A stretch of DNA of 64,000 nucleotides from CADEDH01 sp041394285 (GCA_041394285.1 JAWKIL010000002.1:310001-374000), one strand, 5' to 3'. Shown: positions 34,665 to 45,158, counted from the first letter of the stretch. Numbers and translations are program-made. Notes: a model not told the origin generated them from the letters alone.

Positions 34665-34685
34665 TTCGACCGATTTGGTGGCTGA

Positions 34686-35120
34686 TCAGCCGGCCGTGGG
34701 GCGGAACAGGGGGAGGGCCACGCCGTCGGCCTCGGGGGCGAAGCAGACCTCCACCGGCATCCCGATGCGGACGTCGTTCGGGTCGCACTCCACGATGTTC
34801 GTGGTGACGTGCGGGCCCTCCTCCAGCTCCACGATGGCGATCACGTAGGGCCCGGCCTCGGCCCACGCCCGGTGGGTGGGCCGGCGGGCCACCGTGTAGG
34901 TGAAGACGGTGCCCCGACCGGAGGCGTCCTCGTCGACCAGATCGGTGGAGCCGCACTCGGTGCAGTTGACCCGGGGGTAGAAGATGGCGGCCCGGCACCG
35001 GGTGCAGCGCTGGATGAGGAACCGCCCCTCGGTGGTGGCGGCCCAGAAGGCGGCCGTGAGGTCGCTCGGGTGGGGCGCCGGCCGCACCGTGGGGTCGCTC
35101 GTGGTCTTCGCCGCCATCAT
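34686..35120 (-). CDS. DUF35 OB-fold / zinc-ribbon protein
   Basis: This 144-residue protein has the rubredoxin-like zinc ribbon IQRCTRCRAAIFYPR and NCTECGS, followed by the acyl-CoA-binding OB fold (GRGTVFTYTVARRPTH, GPYVIAIVELEEGP, IGMPVEVCF). DUF35 proteins are obligate partners of thiolase-like enzymes such as the steroid side-chain aldolase Ltp2-ChsH2. ATG 35120 overlaps the thiolase-like gene's stop as ATGA; a second ATG at 35117 follows at once. Function would be substrate channelling or scaffolding for that partner. Confidence 0.88.
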   Translation of the reverse strand: MMAAKTTSDPTVRPAPHPSDLTAAFWAATTEGRFLIQRCTRCRAAIFYPRVNCTECGSTDLVDEDASGRGTVFTYTVARRPTHRAWAEAGPYVIAIVELEEGPHVTTNIVECDPNDVRIGMPVEVCFAPEADGVALPLFRPTAG

Positions 35121-36304
35121 CGCTCCGTCCCAAAGATCAGGCTGACCTGTTCCGACAGGATCCCGCCGTTGCCGTTGACGAAGGCCAGCTCCAGGTCGGG
35201 GATCTGGCGGGCCTCGGCCCGGCCCTGGATCTGGCGCACCGCCTCGGTGACGTGGCTCATCCCCCCGGCGATGCCGGGCTGACCGAAGCTCAGCTGGCCG
35301 CCGTGGGTGTTCACCGGGAAGTCGCCGTTCCACCGCAGGTCGTGCTCCTCGATGAAGCGGCCCCCGGTGCCCTTGGGGGTGAACCCCGAATCCTCCAGCG
35401 TCAGCAGCACCGTGATCGTGTAGCAGTCGTACACCGACGCCAGGCCGATCTGCGACGGGCTGACGCCGGCCTGGTCGAAGGCCCGCCGGGCCGAGGCCTG
35501 GATGGCGGTGTCGGTGAGCGACGGGGCGTAGGTGATCGTCTTGTGGGTCACCTGCTCCCCCGCCCCCAGCAGCCAGGCCGGTCGCTGGGGGAGCTGCTCG
35601 GCCAGCTCCGGGCCCACCACCACCAGGGCGGCGGCCCCGCCGGCCGGCATCACGATCTCCAGCATGTGCAGCGGGTCGGCGATCATGGGCGACGAGAGCA
35701 CGTCGTCCACCGTGATCGGCTGGCCGTAGAAGATGGCGTCGGGGTTCTGGTTGGCGTTGTCGCGCTGGTGGACGGCCACCTTGGCCAGCTGCTCGGGGGT
35801 GGCCCCGTACTCGTGCAGGTAGCGGTTGGCGATCATGGCGTAGCCCACGTTGGCCCCGACGTTGCCGTAGGGCACCTCGAACTCGGAGAACGCCGACCGG
35901 TCGGGCATCGACCAGCCCCCGGCCGTCTTCGACCCGCCGGCGCGAGGGGTGCGGGGCCGGCGGGACGAGCCGGTGATGCACACCACGGCCCGGCACATGC
36001 CGGCCTCGATGGCGGCCACCGCCCGCCAGATCATCCCGGCCCCGGTGGCGCCGCCGAGGTCCACCACCTCGGCGAAGTTCAGCTTGAGGCCCATCAGCTC
36101 GCTGACCGTCGACGGGGTGAGCATCGACACCCCGCCGATGGGGTGGCACACCATCCCGTCGATGTCGGCGAACGACAGGCCGGCGTCCTCGATGGCGGCC
36201 AGCCCGGCCTTGGCCATCAGGCTCAGCGTCGTCTCCCCCGGCGTCTCCCGGGTGGGCTTCAGCTCGCCCACCCCCACCACCGCTCCCCTACCTCGCATGG
36301 CCAT
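35117..36304 (-). CDS. Thiolase-like protein (SCP2/Ltp type) without catalytic cysteine
   Basis: The 395-residue thiolase-fold protein begins AVVGVGELKPTRETPGET, with AGLAAIEDAGLSFADIDGMV, SVYDCYTITVLLTLEDSGF and the C-terminal NTHGGQLSFGQPGIAGGMSH. Where true thiolases have the acyl-accepting cysteine, residues 81-90 read VDLGGATGAG, so Claisen thiolysis is unlikely. The tyrosine-rich YDCYT motif and the coupled DUF35 gene match Ltp2-type retro-aldolases acting on side-chain CoA esters. ATG 36304 follows AGGGGA at about 6 nt. Aldolase activity is inference from family and context. Confidence 0.85.
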   Translation of the reverse strand: MAMRGRGAVVGVGELKPTRETPGETTLSLMAKAGLAAIEDAGLSFADIDGMVCHPIGGVSMLTPSTVSELMGLKLNFAEVVDLGGATGAGMIWRAVAAIEAGMCRAVVCITGSSRRPRTPRAGGSKTAGGWSMPDRSAFSEFEVPYGNVGANVGYAMIANRYLHEYGATPEQLAKVAVHQRDNANQNPDAIFYGQPITVDDVLSSPMIADPLHMLEIVMPAGGAAALVVVGPELAEQLPQRPAWLLGAGEQVTHKTITYAPSLTDTAIQASARRAFDQAGVSPSQIGLASVYDCYTITVLLTLEDSGFTPKGTGGRFIEEHDLRWNGDFPVNTHGGQLSFGQPGIAGGMSHVTEAVRQIQGRAEARQIPDLELAFVNGNGGILSEQVSLIFGTER

Positions 36305-36435
36305 GGGATCCCCTGTCTCTCCGGCTCGTGACGGGGCGGGCGCGGCCCGGCGGAACCGCCGCTCGACACCCCTCGCCCGACACTAGCGCCGCCCGGGCCG
36401 CGGCGCGAAAGCCGGGTCCGGGGCGGCGGAAGGGC

Positions 36436-37746
36436 TCAGGCGGTGGCCAGCATCATCGGCTCGCGGTCGCGATCACCCATCCAGGACATGACCACGGCCA
36501 CCACGAGCACCACGCCGAGGGCAGTGGCCGCCATCGACAGATCGTGGTAGCTGCGGGAGGCCACGATGGCGCCGGCCGAGATGCCGCTGATGGCTCCGAA
36601 GCCCGCCATGCAGAGGTCGCCGGCCCCCTGGATGCTGGCCCGTTCGGACACGGGGAACGACTCGGTGAGCAGGCCGCTGGAGGCGATGATGCCGAAGCTC
36701 CAGTCGATGCCCAGGGCGAACAGGGCCAGCGTGATCCCGATGAAGCTGTCGGCCGGGCTGTAGGCGGCGCCCAGCCCACCGGCCACGCAGATCACCCCGG
36801 CGATGAACAGCATGGGGTAGCGACCGAAACGGTCGGTGAGGCGGCCCACGATCGGGCTGAAGGCGTACATGCCCATGATGTGCACGAACAGCATGACGGC
36901 GATGGCGTTCTTCGACTGGCCGGCATCCTTCATGTGCAGCGGCGTGAGGGTCATGACCCCCACCATCGTGCCCTGGCTGATCATCATGCCGAGCACGGCC
37001 ACCCGGGCCCGCCGGCTGCGCAGGATCCGGCCCATGGCCACCTTGAACGGGAGCCGGCCCTCGGTGACGCTCTTGCCGATACCGCCGGCCAGCACGAGGG
37101 GGTCGGGCCGGAGGCGCCACTCGACGATGAAGGCCCCGGCCAGGAACAGCAGCGAACCGGTGAGGAACGACCCGCCGTAGTCGGGCAGGCCCAGCTTCTG
37201 GCCGGTCGGGTCGAGCACCGAGAGCGAGATCAGCGAGCCGAACCCGGAGCCGAGTGTGGTGGCCCACACGATGGTGCCGATGGCCTGGGCCCGGCGCTCC
37301 GGCTTGGCCAGGTCTGCCGCCGCATAGCGGGCGGCCAGGTTGGCGGCGCTGCCCGCCCCGATCCCCATGACCCCGATGGGGAGGAGGATGAAGATCCGGG
37401 TGATGGCGGCCAGCACGGCCAGGAACGCCCCCACCGCCCCGATCAGGTACCCGTTGCGCAGGCCGGGCCGACGGCCGGAGCGGGCCATGAGACGGGCCAG
37501 AGGGAACGAGGCGATGGCGGCCCCGATCGACAGGCTGGCGGCCGACAGACCGGCCAGCGTCTCGTTGCCGGTGATGTCGTCGGCCAGCAGCGCCACCACC
37601 GAGTAGCCGGACACGAGGCCCATGCCGCCACAGACCTGGCTCACCAGCAGGGAGCGGACCGTGCGCCGCTGCAGCTGCTCACGCTCGGGCTCCGACAGCG
37701 GCCGGTGGGTCTCCGGGCCGGTGCGTGTGTCGTCGAGCTGGGTCAT
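36436..37746 (-). CDS. Major facilitator superfamily transporter
   Basis: This 436-residue protein has about twelve hydrophobic segments, with the MFS loop RLMARSGRRPGLRNG between helices 2 and 3 and the symmetric RLTDRFGRYPM between helices 8 and 9. A charged N-terminal stretch precedes the first helix. GGAGG lies 9 nt before ATG 37746. It could export or import a small molecule; the specificity is not visible. It is upstream of the thiolase-like gene on the same strand with a 131-bp gap that shows nothing notable. Confidence 0.85.
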   Translation of the reverse strand: MTQLDDTRTGPETHRPLSEPEREQLQRRTVRSLLVSQVCGGMGLVSGYSVVALLADDITGNETLAGLSAASLSIGAAIASFPLARLMARSGRRPGLRNGYLIGAVGAFLAVLAAITRIFILLPIGVMGIGAGSAANLAARYAAADLAKPERRAQAIGTIVWATTLGSGFGSLISLSVLDPTGQKLGLPDYGGSFLTGSLLFLAGAFIVEWRLRPDPLVLAGGIGKSVTEGRLPFKVAMGRILRSRRARVAVLGMMISQGTMVGVMTLTPLHMKDAGQSKNAIAVMLFVHIMGMYAFSPIVGRLTDRFGRYPMLFIAGVICVAGGLGAAYSPADSFIGITLALFALGIDWSFGIIASSGLLTESFPVSERASIQGAGDLCMAGFGAISGISAGAIVASRSYHDLSMAATALGVVLVVAVVMSWMGDRDREPMMLATA

Positions 37747-37806
37747 GTCGCCCGTCCTCCGTATTGTCCGCGCATTCGGGCATGGTACTCAGGATCGGCG
37801 ATGAGT

Positions 37807-37812
37807 TAGAAT
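37807..37812 (+). promoter_or_regulatory. Probable leaderless -10 box TAGAAT
   Basis: TAGAAT ends 6 nt before the GTG at 37819 and there is no Shine-Dalgarno. This is the best match to a -10 consensus near any start in the window. No -35 box is convincing. Confidence 0.5.
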
Positions 37813-37818
37813 TCGATC

Positions 37819-38190
37819 GTGACCACCAAGGTATGGGGCACCTTGGCCCTGTTCGGCGTCCTGGCCGTGCTGTTCGTCGGCTCCGCCGTGCTCCTCAGCA
37901 ACATGATCGACCAGCCCCCGGGCGTCGACCGGTTGGTTGTGATCCAGCCCGGCACCGCCGCCCGCCTCGATGCCGGCGAGGCCGTGGCCATCATCCCACC
38001 CGACCTCGAGTTCCAGCTCCGGGACCGGCTGGTGGTGGAGAACCGGGACAGCGCGGCCCATGTGGTGGGCCCGTTCACCATCGGCGCCGGTGAACGCCTG
38101 GAGAAGGAGATCCGCCAGGTCGCCTCGTTCGACGGGTTCTGCACGCTCCATCCCAACGGCTCGGTGACGATCAACGTCGCGCCGGCCTGA
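37819..38190 (+). CDS. Small membrane-anchored cupredoxin-like protein
   Basis: This 123-residue protein has one N-terminal hydrophobic helix (LALFGVLAVLFVGSAVLLS) acting as signal anchor and a beta-rich outer domain. In the latter, NRDSAAHVVGPFTIGAGE and GFCTLHPNGSVTINV resemble the N-terminal histidine and C-x2-H copper-binding ends of cupredoxins. No methionine ligand follows the last histidine. It may carry copper or be a degenerate member. It is divergent from the MFS gene. Start GTG 37819 fits the -10 box 6 nt upstream. Confidence 0.65.
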   Translation: MTTKVWGTLALFGVLAVLFVGSAVLLSNMIDQPPGVDRLVVIQPGTAARLDAGEAVAIIPPDLEFQLRDRLVVENRDSAAHVVGPFTIGAGERLEKEIRQVASFDGFCTLHPNGSVTINVAPA

Positions 38191-38262
38191 TCGGGAACCC
38201 CGCCCGCCGGGTCCGATGGAGGGGGGGTCAGGTTCGGCGCCGCTCGTGCCGATGCCGCCGGG

Positions 38263-39819
38263 GTGAGCGATGTCCCCACGCGCGGCGCCACCGAGCCGGA
38301 GCGGAGCTGGAGCCGGGCCCCGGCGGCCGCCCGGGTCCTGCGGGCGACGACCCGCGTGCTGCCGCTGCTCACGGCGTGGCTGGCGGTCAGGGGCACGGCC
38401 CACTGGTATCTGCGGCCCGAGGGGTCGCTCGGGCTCGTCGCCTGGCTGGTGCAGGCCATCGCCGTGTCGGTGGTGGTGTCGACCACGGTGGACCATGTGG
38501 CCCGGCGCCTCCTCCCACTGGCCGCCCTGCTCAACCTGTCGCTCGCCTTTCCCAACGAGGCGCCGTCGCGCTTCGGGATCGCCCTGCGGGCCGGGTCGGC
38601 CAAACGGTTGCAGCAGCGGCTGGACCAGGTGGCATCGGAGGGCTTGGGCGACAACCCCGACGAAGCGGCCCGCCGGGCGCTGGACCTGGTGGCCTCCCTC
38701 AGCGCCCACGACCGCCTCACCCGGGGCCACACCGAGCGGGTACGGGCCTACGCCGAGCTGATCGCCCGTGAGCTCGGCCTCGACGACAGCGAGCGCCTCC
38801 ACCTGGCCTGGGGTGTGCTGCTCCACGACATCGGCAAGCTCACCGTGCCGGCCGAGATCCTCAACAAGGACGCCGACCTGACGGCCGAGGAGTGGGCCGT
38901 GCTCCGCAACCACCCGGCCGCCGGGCAGGCGATCCTCGCTCCTCTCTCGGGCTGGCTCGACGACTGGATCCGGGCCGCCGGCGAGCACCACGAGCGCTGG
39001 GACGGCGAGGGGTACCCGGCCGGTCTCGCCGGCACCAGGATCTCGCTCGCCGGCCGGATAACGGCCGTGGCCGACGCCTACGACGTCATCACCTCGGCCC
39101 GCTCCTACAAGAAGCCCATGTCGGCCGCCGCCGCCCGCCAGGAGCTGGTGCGCTGCGCCGGCTCCCAGTTCGACCCGGCCGTGGTGCGGGCCTTCCTGTC
39201 GGCCTCGGTGCGGCGGCGGTGGCATGGCGGACCGCTGGCCTGGGTGGCCGAGCTCCCCTCCCTGGGCCGCCTCACCACCACCCTGTCCAACTCGGCGGGA
39301 GCGGCCACCGCCACCGCAGCGGCCATCGTGGCTGGCGTGACCGGCATCGCGAGCCTCGCTCCCGAACCGCCCGACCAGCTCGCCCTGGTGGCCCCGGCGC
39401 CGACCCTGGCCCCCGCTCCCCTGCCCGCTGCGCCGCCGGTCGACACTGCGGCAACGTCGACGCCAGCGGCCGCCAACAGCTCCGATCAGCCGGCGTCCAC
39501 CCCCACCGCCCCGGCCGGGGCGGTGGCACCGTCGGAGACCACGGCGGAGGCCGTCAGCCCCACCACCGCCACCGCCACCCCCACGACCGTTCCCCCGGTC
39601 ACGGCTCCGCCCTCGTCGGCCGCAGCGGCCACTCCCACCACAGCTGCACCGGCCACCACCCATCCGACGGTCACGCCGTCCAGCACCGCCACCACCGCGC
39701 CCCGGTCGACCCCACCCAGCTGGGGATGGGGATGGGGGTGGCGTTCGGGCAACGGCGGGCATCCGAACGGCGGCTCGGCCTCCGGCAGCGGCTCCAACAG
39801 CGGGTCGAACGGTGGCTGA
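38263..39819 (+). CDS. HD-GYP domain membrane protein with Pro/Thr-rich tail
   Basis: This 518-residue protein begins with a region having two or three hydrophobic stretches (to about residue 100), followed by a cytoplasmic HD-GYP phosphodiesterase domain. The metal-binding LLHDIGKL has H188/D189, and HHERWDGEGYPAGL carries the GYP. HD-GYP enzymes hydrolyse cyclic di-GMP. After a further hydrophobic segment (about 345-365) comes a tail of about 150 residues rich in Ala, Pro, Thr and Ser, ending in WGWGWGWRSG and Gly/Ser repeats, presumably outside the membrane. GTG 38263 is assigned by position. The tail may span the wall. Confidence 0.82.
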   Translation: MSDVPTRGATEPERSWSRAPAAARVLRATTRVLPLLTAWLAVRGTAHWYLRPEGSLGLVAWLVQAIAVSVVVSTTVDHVARRLLPLAALLNLSLAFPNEAPSRFGIALRAGSAKRLQQRLDQVASEGLGDNPDEAARRALDLVASLSAHDRLTRGHTERVRAYAELIARELGLDDSERLHLAWGVLLHDIGKLTVPAEILNKDADLTAEEWAVLRNHPAAGQAILAPLSGWLDDWIRAAGEHHERWDGEGYPAGLAGTRISLAGRITAVADAYDVITSARSYKKPMSAAAARQELVRCAGSQFDPAVVRAFLSASVRRRWHGGPLAWVAELPSLGRLTTTLSNSAGAATATAAAIVAGVTGIASLAPEPPDQLALVAPAPTLAPAPLPAAPPVDTAATSTPAAANSSDQPASTPTAPAGAVAPSETTAEAVSPTTATATPTTVPPVTAPPSSAAAATPTTAAPATTHPTVTPSSTATTAPRSTPPSWGWGWGWRSGNGGHPNGGSASGSGSNSGSNGG

Positions 39820-39856
39820 CGGCCGGTCCCGACCCCCGGTAGCCGGGGGCGTGCAC

Positions 39857-39862
39857 TAACCT
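39857..39862 (+). promoter_or_regulatory. Possible leaderless -10 box TAACCT
   Basis: TAACCT ends 8 nt before ATG 39871, with no Shine-Dalgarno between. The spacing fits a leaderless start. Confidence 0.35.
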
Positions 39863-39870
39863 CGCCGCCC

Positions 39871-41754
39871 ATGGACACCGGGCGCGGGACCCTTTCCCGG
39901 CGGGCGACGGCAGCCATCCTGTCGGTGCTGGCCCTGGCCCTGACGGCGTCGCTCCTGGCCACGGTCGCTCTGCCGGCCGATGCCCAGGGCGCCGGCCGCA
40001 CGGTGCAGATCTCGGGGCGGGGCTGGGGCCACGGCCGGGGGATGGGCCAGTGGGGGGCGTACGGCTACGCCAACGACCGGGGCTGGTCGTCGAGCCAGAT
40101 CCTCGACCACTTCTACGGCGGCACCAGCGCCGGCCCCGCCCCCAGCCCCGGCGTCGTGTCGCCCTCGACGTTGCGGGTGGAGCTGCGGTTCATGCTGGGC
40201 CAGATCACCACGGTGGCCCTGGGCCAGGGCACGATGGTGCTGCGGGCCGCCGACGGTACCGAGCTCGGCCGCTTCGGGGCCGGCGCCCTGCGGCTCGTGT
40301 GGCGGACCGACCACTACGAGGTGCAGACCGCACCCGGGTGCAGCGGGCCGTGGACGGCGGGCGCCGCCAACCTCGCCCCCCGGACCACGGTTCGGATCAC
40401 GGCCGAGTCGACGGGGGCCGGCAGCCAGCGCCTGCTGCAGGCGTGCGGGCCGTCCCAGACCACCTGGTACGAAGGCGAGCTGTGGGCGGTGGTGGAGGCG
40501 GGCGCCACCCGGACCCTCAACGCGGTGCCACTCGAGCAGTACCTGCGGGGCGTGGTGCCCAACGAGATGCCGTCGAGCTGGCCCAGCGCCGCCCTCGAGG
40601 CCCAGGCGGTGGCCGCCCGCTCCTACGTGCTGGCCGGCGACAGCCGCCAGCAGCCCTACGCCGACACGTGCGACTCCACCCTCTGCCAGGTCTACGACGG
40701 TGTTTTCACCACCCGGGGCGGCGGGTTCCGGGCCGCTACCGCCGCCCGCACCGATGCCGCCATCGCAGCCACGGCCGGCACCGTACGCCTGGCCGGCAAC
40801 GGGTCGGTGGCCCGCACCGAGTTCTCGTCCAGCACCGGCGGATGGACGGCCGGCGGAACCTTCCCCGCCGTTGAGGACCTGGGCGATGCCACCGCCGCCA
40901 ACCCCCACAAGACCTGGACGGTGACGCTCGACCTGACGGCGGTGGAGGCCGCCTACAACCGGGGGAAGATCACGGCCATCACGGTGACGGGCCGCAACGG
41001 CCTGGGGGCCGACGGTGGCCGGGCCACACAGGTGCAGCTCCAGTTCGAGCGGGGCACGGTCACCGAGACCGGAGCCACCGTCCGCAACCTCCTGGGGTTG
41101 AAGTCCGACTGGTTCACGGTGGGGCCCGTGGTCGACAACTCGAAGCGGGCCACCCCCGAGGGGGCCTACATCGACCGCTCCTACCAGCGGCTCGTGGGCC
41201 GCCCGGCGAGCGACGTGGAGATCGACCGGTGGTTCGCCGCCATCCAGCGGGGCGACCGGCTCGCCCTCACCAGCGTGCTCGTCCGCAGCGACTACTTCAT
41301 CGGGCTCCTGGTCGACGACCTCTACCAGCGGGCCCTGGGCCGGGCGCCCGACGCGGCCGGCAAGGCGTACTGGGTGCAGCAGGTGATGAACGGCCTGAAG
41401 GTCCAGCACCTGGGCGTGCTGTTCTTCGGGTCCCGGGAGTACTACCTGCGCTCGGGCGGCACCGACACCAGCTTCGTCACCGCCCTGTACCAGGGGATCC
41501 TGGGCCGGGCTCCCGACCAGGGCGGGCTGTCGTACTGGGTGGGCCTGCTGGGCACCGGCCGGGCCCGCCTGGACGACGTGGCCGCCGGGTTCTACCAGTC
41601 GCTCGAATCCCGCCGGGCCCGGGCCGTGGTGCTGCACCAGCTCACCCGGGGCGTGGCCCCCTCCGACGCCGGCCGGGAGGCGCTGGCCGCCCGCCTGCTC
41701 CAGGTCGACGACCTGGTGGTGGCGGCCGAGATCGCCGCCTCCCCCGAGGCCTGA
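39871..41754 (+). CDS. Secreted SpoIID/LytB-domain protein with DUF4214 repeats
   Basis: The 627-residue protein has a signal peptide (ILSVLALALTASLLATVALP then ADAQG). GRGWGHGRGMGQWGAYGYA follows, the usual start of SpoIID-like amidase enhancer/lytic domains, whose core YLRGVVPNEMPSSWPSAALE and QAVAARSYVL lies near residues 225-255. The C-terminal third holds three DUF4214-like repeats marked YQRLVGRPAS, YQRALGRAPD and YQGILGRAPD. SpoIID enzymes cleave denuded peptidoglycan in spore formers; here no other sporulation genes are seen, so a general wall-remodelling role is likelier. Confidence 0.87.
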   Translation: MDTGRGTLSRRATAAILSVLALALTASLLATVALPADAQGAGRTVQISGRGWGHGRGMGQWGAYGYANDRGWSSSQILDHFYGGTSAGPAPSPGVVSPSTLRVELRFMLGQITTVALGQGTMVLRAADGTELGRFGAGALRLVWRTDHYEVQTAPGCSGPWTAGAANLAPRTTVRITAESTGAGSQRLLQACGPSQTTWYEGELWAVVEAGATRTLNAVPLEQYLRGVVPNEMPSSWPSAALEAQAVAARSYVLAGDSRQQPYADTCDSTLCQVYDGVFTTRGGGFRAATAARTDAAIAATAGTVRLAGNGSVARTEFSSSTGGWTAGGTFPAVEDLGDATAANPHKTWTVTLDLTAVEAAYNRGKITAITVTGRNGLGADGGRATQVQLQFERGTVTETGATVRNLLGLKSDWFTVGPVVDNSKRATPEGAYIDRSYQRLVGRPASDVEIDRWFAAIQRGDRLALTSVLVRSDYFIGLLVDDLYQRALGRAPDAAGKAYWVQQVMNGLKVQHLGVLFFGSREYYLRSGGTDTSFVTALYQGILGRAPDQGGLSYWVGLLGTGRARLDDVAAGFYQSLESRRARAVVLHQLTRGVAPSDAGREALAARLLQVDDLVVAAEIAASPEA

Positions 41755-41786
41755 CCGCCGCCGCCGTTGTGCGACAGACTGGGCCG

Positions 41787-42548
41787 GTGACGATCATCGA
41801 CGACCAGACCGACCGCCAGATCCGCCGCCGCGAGTTCGACCTCACCGCCAACGGCCGCACCGTGCCCGGCGTGCTGTGGTCACCGGCCGAGTCCCGTGAC
41901 GGGGCACCCCTGGTGTGCCTGGGCCACGGTGCCTCGGGCGACCGCCACCAGCAGCCGCTGCCCTGGCTGGCCACCCGGCTGGTGACCGAGCACGGCTGGT
42001 TCGCCCTGTCGATCGACGGCCCCGTCCACGGCCGCCGCATGGTCCCCCCGGGCGGCCGGGAGTCGTTCTGGCCCGAATGGAAGCGGCCGGGAACGGTGGA
42101 GGACATGCTGGCCGACTGGGCCGCGGCCCTGGACTGGGCCCAGGCCCAACCCGACGTCGGCACCGGGCCGGTCGGCTACTGGGGGCTGTCGATGGGCACG
42201 ATCTACGGGGCGCCGCTGGTGGGGGCCGAGCCGCGGATCGAGGCCGCGGTGCTCGGCCTCATGGGGATCGTCGGCCCCGACCACTACCTCCCCACGGTGG
42301 GGGCGGCGGCCGCCGCCATCACCTGCCCCGTGCTGTTCCTGATGCAGCTGGAGGACGAGCTGTTCAACCGGGAGCAGTGCCTGGCCCTGTTCGATGCCCT
42401 GGCGTCGAACGACAAGCGCCTCCACGCCAACCCCGGCCTCCACCCCGAGGTGCCGGTGGAGGAGCTCCACCACTCGATCGCCTTCCTGGTCGACCACCTG
42501 GAAGGGGCCGGCACCGACCGGGCGGCCACCTTCAAGGTCTCCCAGTAG
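41787..42548 (+). CDS. Alpha/beta hydrolase (dienelactone hydrolase-like)
   Basis: This 253-residue hydrolase contains VCLGHGASGDRHQQ (oxyanion), the nucleophile in VGYWGLSMGTIYG (GxSxG-like), an acid in LFLMQLEDELFNREQ and a late histidine in LHHSIAFLVDHL or in the GLHPEV loop. The overall pattern matches DLH/acyl-hydrolases used on small esters or lactones. GTG 41787 is the only start consistent with length and lies 32 bp after the SpoIID gene. Which histidine completes the triad is uncertain. Confidence 0.78.
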   Translation: MTIIDDQTDRQIRRREFDLTANGRTVPGVLWSPAESRDGAPLVCLGHGASGDRHQQPLPWLATRLVTEHGWFALSIDGPVHGRRMVPPGGRESFWPEWKRPGTVEDMLADWAAALDWAQAQPDVGTGPVGYWGLSMGTIYGAPLVGAEPRIEAAVLGLMGIVGPDHYLPTVGAAAAAITCPVLFLMQLEDELFNREQCLALFDALASNDKRLHANPGLHPEVPVEELHHSIAFLVDHLEGAGTDRAATFKVSQ

Positions 42549-42634
42549 GGGGCCTGGCCGACACCGGCACCGTCGCCGGGCCAACAGGTCACAGGTTCAC
42601 GTATCGGCCGTACCGGCCCGGCATCTGGTCAGGG

Positions 42635-43279
42635 GTGGACAACCTGATCGCCACCGCCGGCGTGATCGCCTCCGTGCTGGGCGTCGTCGGCGCCCTACCC
42701 CAGCTCCGGCGCACGGCCCGTACCCGGGACGTGGCCGGCCTGTCGCTCACCACCGTGGCCTGCAGCGCCGTCTCGGACCTGGCCTGGATCGCCTACAGCC
42801 TGGCCGTGGACCTCGCCATCTCGGCCGGCGCCGCCGCTGCCCTGGCCCTGGTGGAGCTGACGCTGGCCGCCCTGCTGGCCGCCGGGCTGGGGTGGCCGCC
42901 CCGACCGCTCCTGATCGCCATCGTGTGGGGGGCGGCGCTCACCACGGTGACCGTGGCCGGCGGGTGGCCGGCCATGGGTCTGATGCTGCCGCTGTCCTAC
43001 GGGGCCCGGATGGCGCCCGCCGTGTGGGTGGCGTGGCGGACCCATCTGCCCACGGGGATCTCCCGCAGCTGCTGGCTGGTCCTGCTGGCCGAGTCGGGGC
43101 TGTGGGCCGTCTACGGCGTGGCCCACCACGACCGGGCGATCACCCTCTACGCCGGGTTCGGCCTCCTGGCCGGGCTGGCGGTGTCGGCCCGGCTGACCGT
43201 GGCGGCCGAGCGCATCGGACGGGCCCGGGCCGGGACGGCCGGCGTGGCCAAGGGTGAGCTGATGACGCTGGAGACCTGA
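42635..43279 (+). CDS. PQ-loop/SemiSWEET-like membrane protein with two repeats
   Basis: This 214-residue hydrophobic protein has about seven membrane segments. The first unit carries VLGVVGALPQLRRTARTRDV, the PQ-loop motif of SWEET/SemiSWEET sugar transporters. The second unit (YGARMAPAVWVAWRTHLPTG) repeats the pattern with the PQ pair lost. Bacterial SemiSWEETs usually have one three-helix unit and dimerise; this one is a duplicated form nearer the eukaryotic layout. GTG 42635 is preceded by AGGG too close to be a normal site, so the start is uncertain. Substrate unknown. Confidence 0.65.
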   Translation: MDNLIATAGVIASVLGVVGALPQLRRTARTRDVAGLSLTTVACSAVSDLAWIAYSLAVDLAISAGAAAALALVELTLAALLAAGLGWPPRPLLIAIVWGAALTTVTVAGGWPAMGLMLPLSYGARMAPAVWVAWRTHLPTGISRSCWLVLLAESGLWAVYGVAHHDRAITLYAGFGLLAGLAVSARLTVAAERIGRARAGTAGVAKGELMTLET

Positions 43280-43294
43280 GCGGGCCGGGCCGGC

Positions 43295-45103
<1,809 letters not shown>

Positions 45104-45111
45104 TCTGGAGC

Positions 45112-45158
45112 GAACTCTGACACCCGGGACGCCGAGGCGGCCTCGGATGTCAGAGTTC
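45112..45158. other. Family C palindrome, copy 2 (47 bp)
   Basis: GAACTCTGACA pairs with TGTCAGAGTTC; the stem extends (GCG/CGC) and an outer arm CCATTCTG (45100-45107) pairs with CAGAATGG after a small internal loop. Unlike the other palindromes it lies between divergent genes, and its outer arm covers the ABC-F start region. It could therefore act as a leader structure rather than a terminator. Confidence 0.7.

Noticed and set aside
39871..41754. Evidence for sporulation
   Set aside because: SpoIID-like domains occur in many non-sporulating bacteria, and no other sporulation gene is present.
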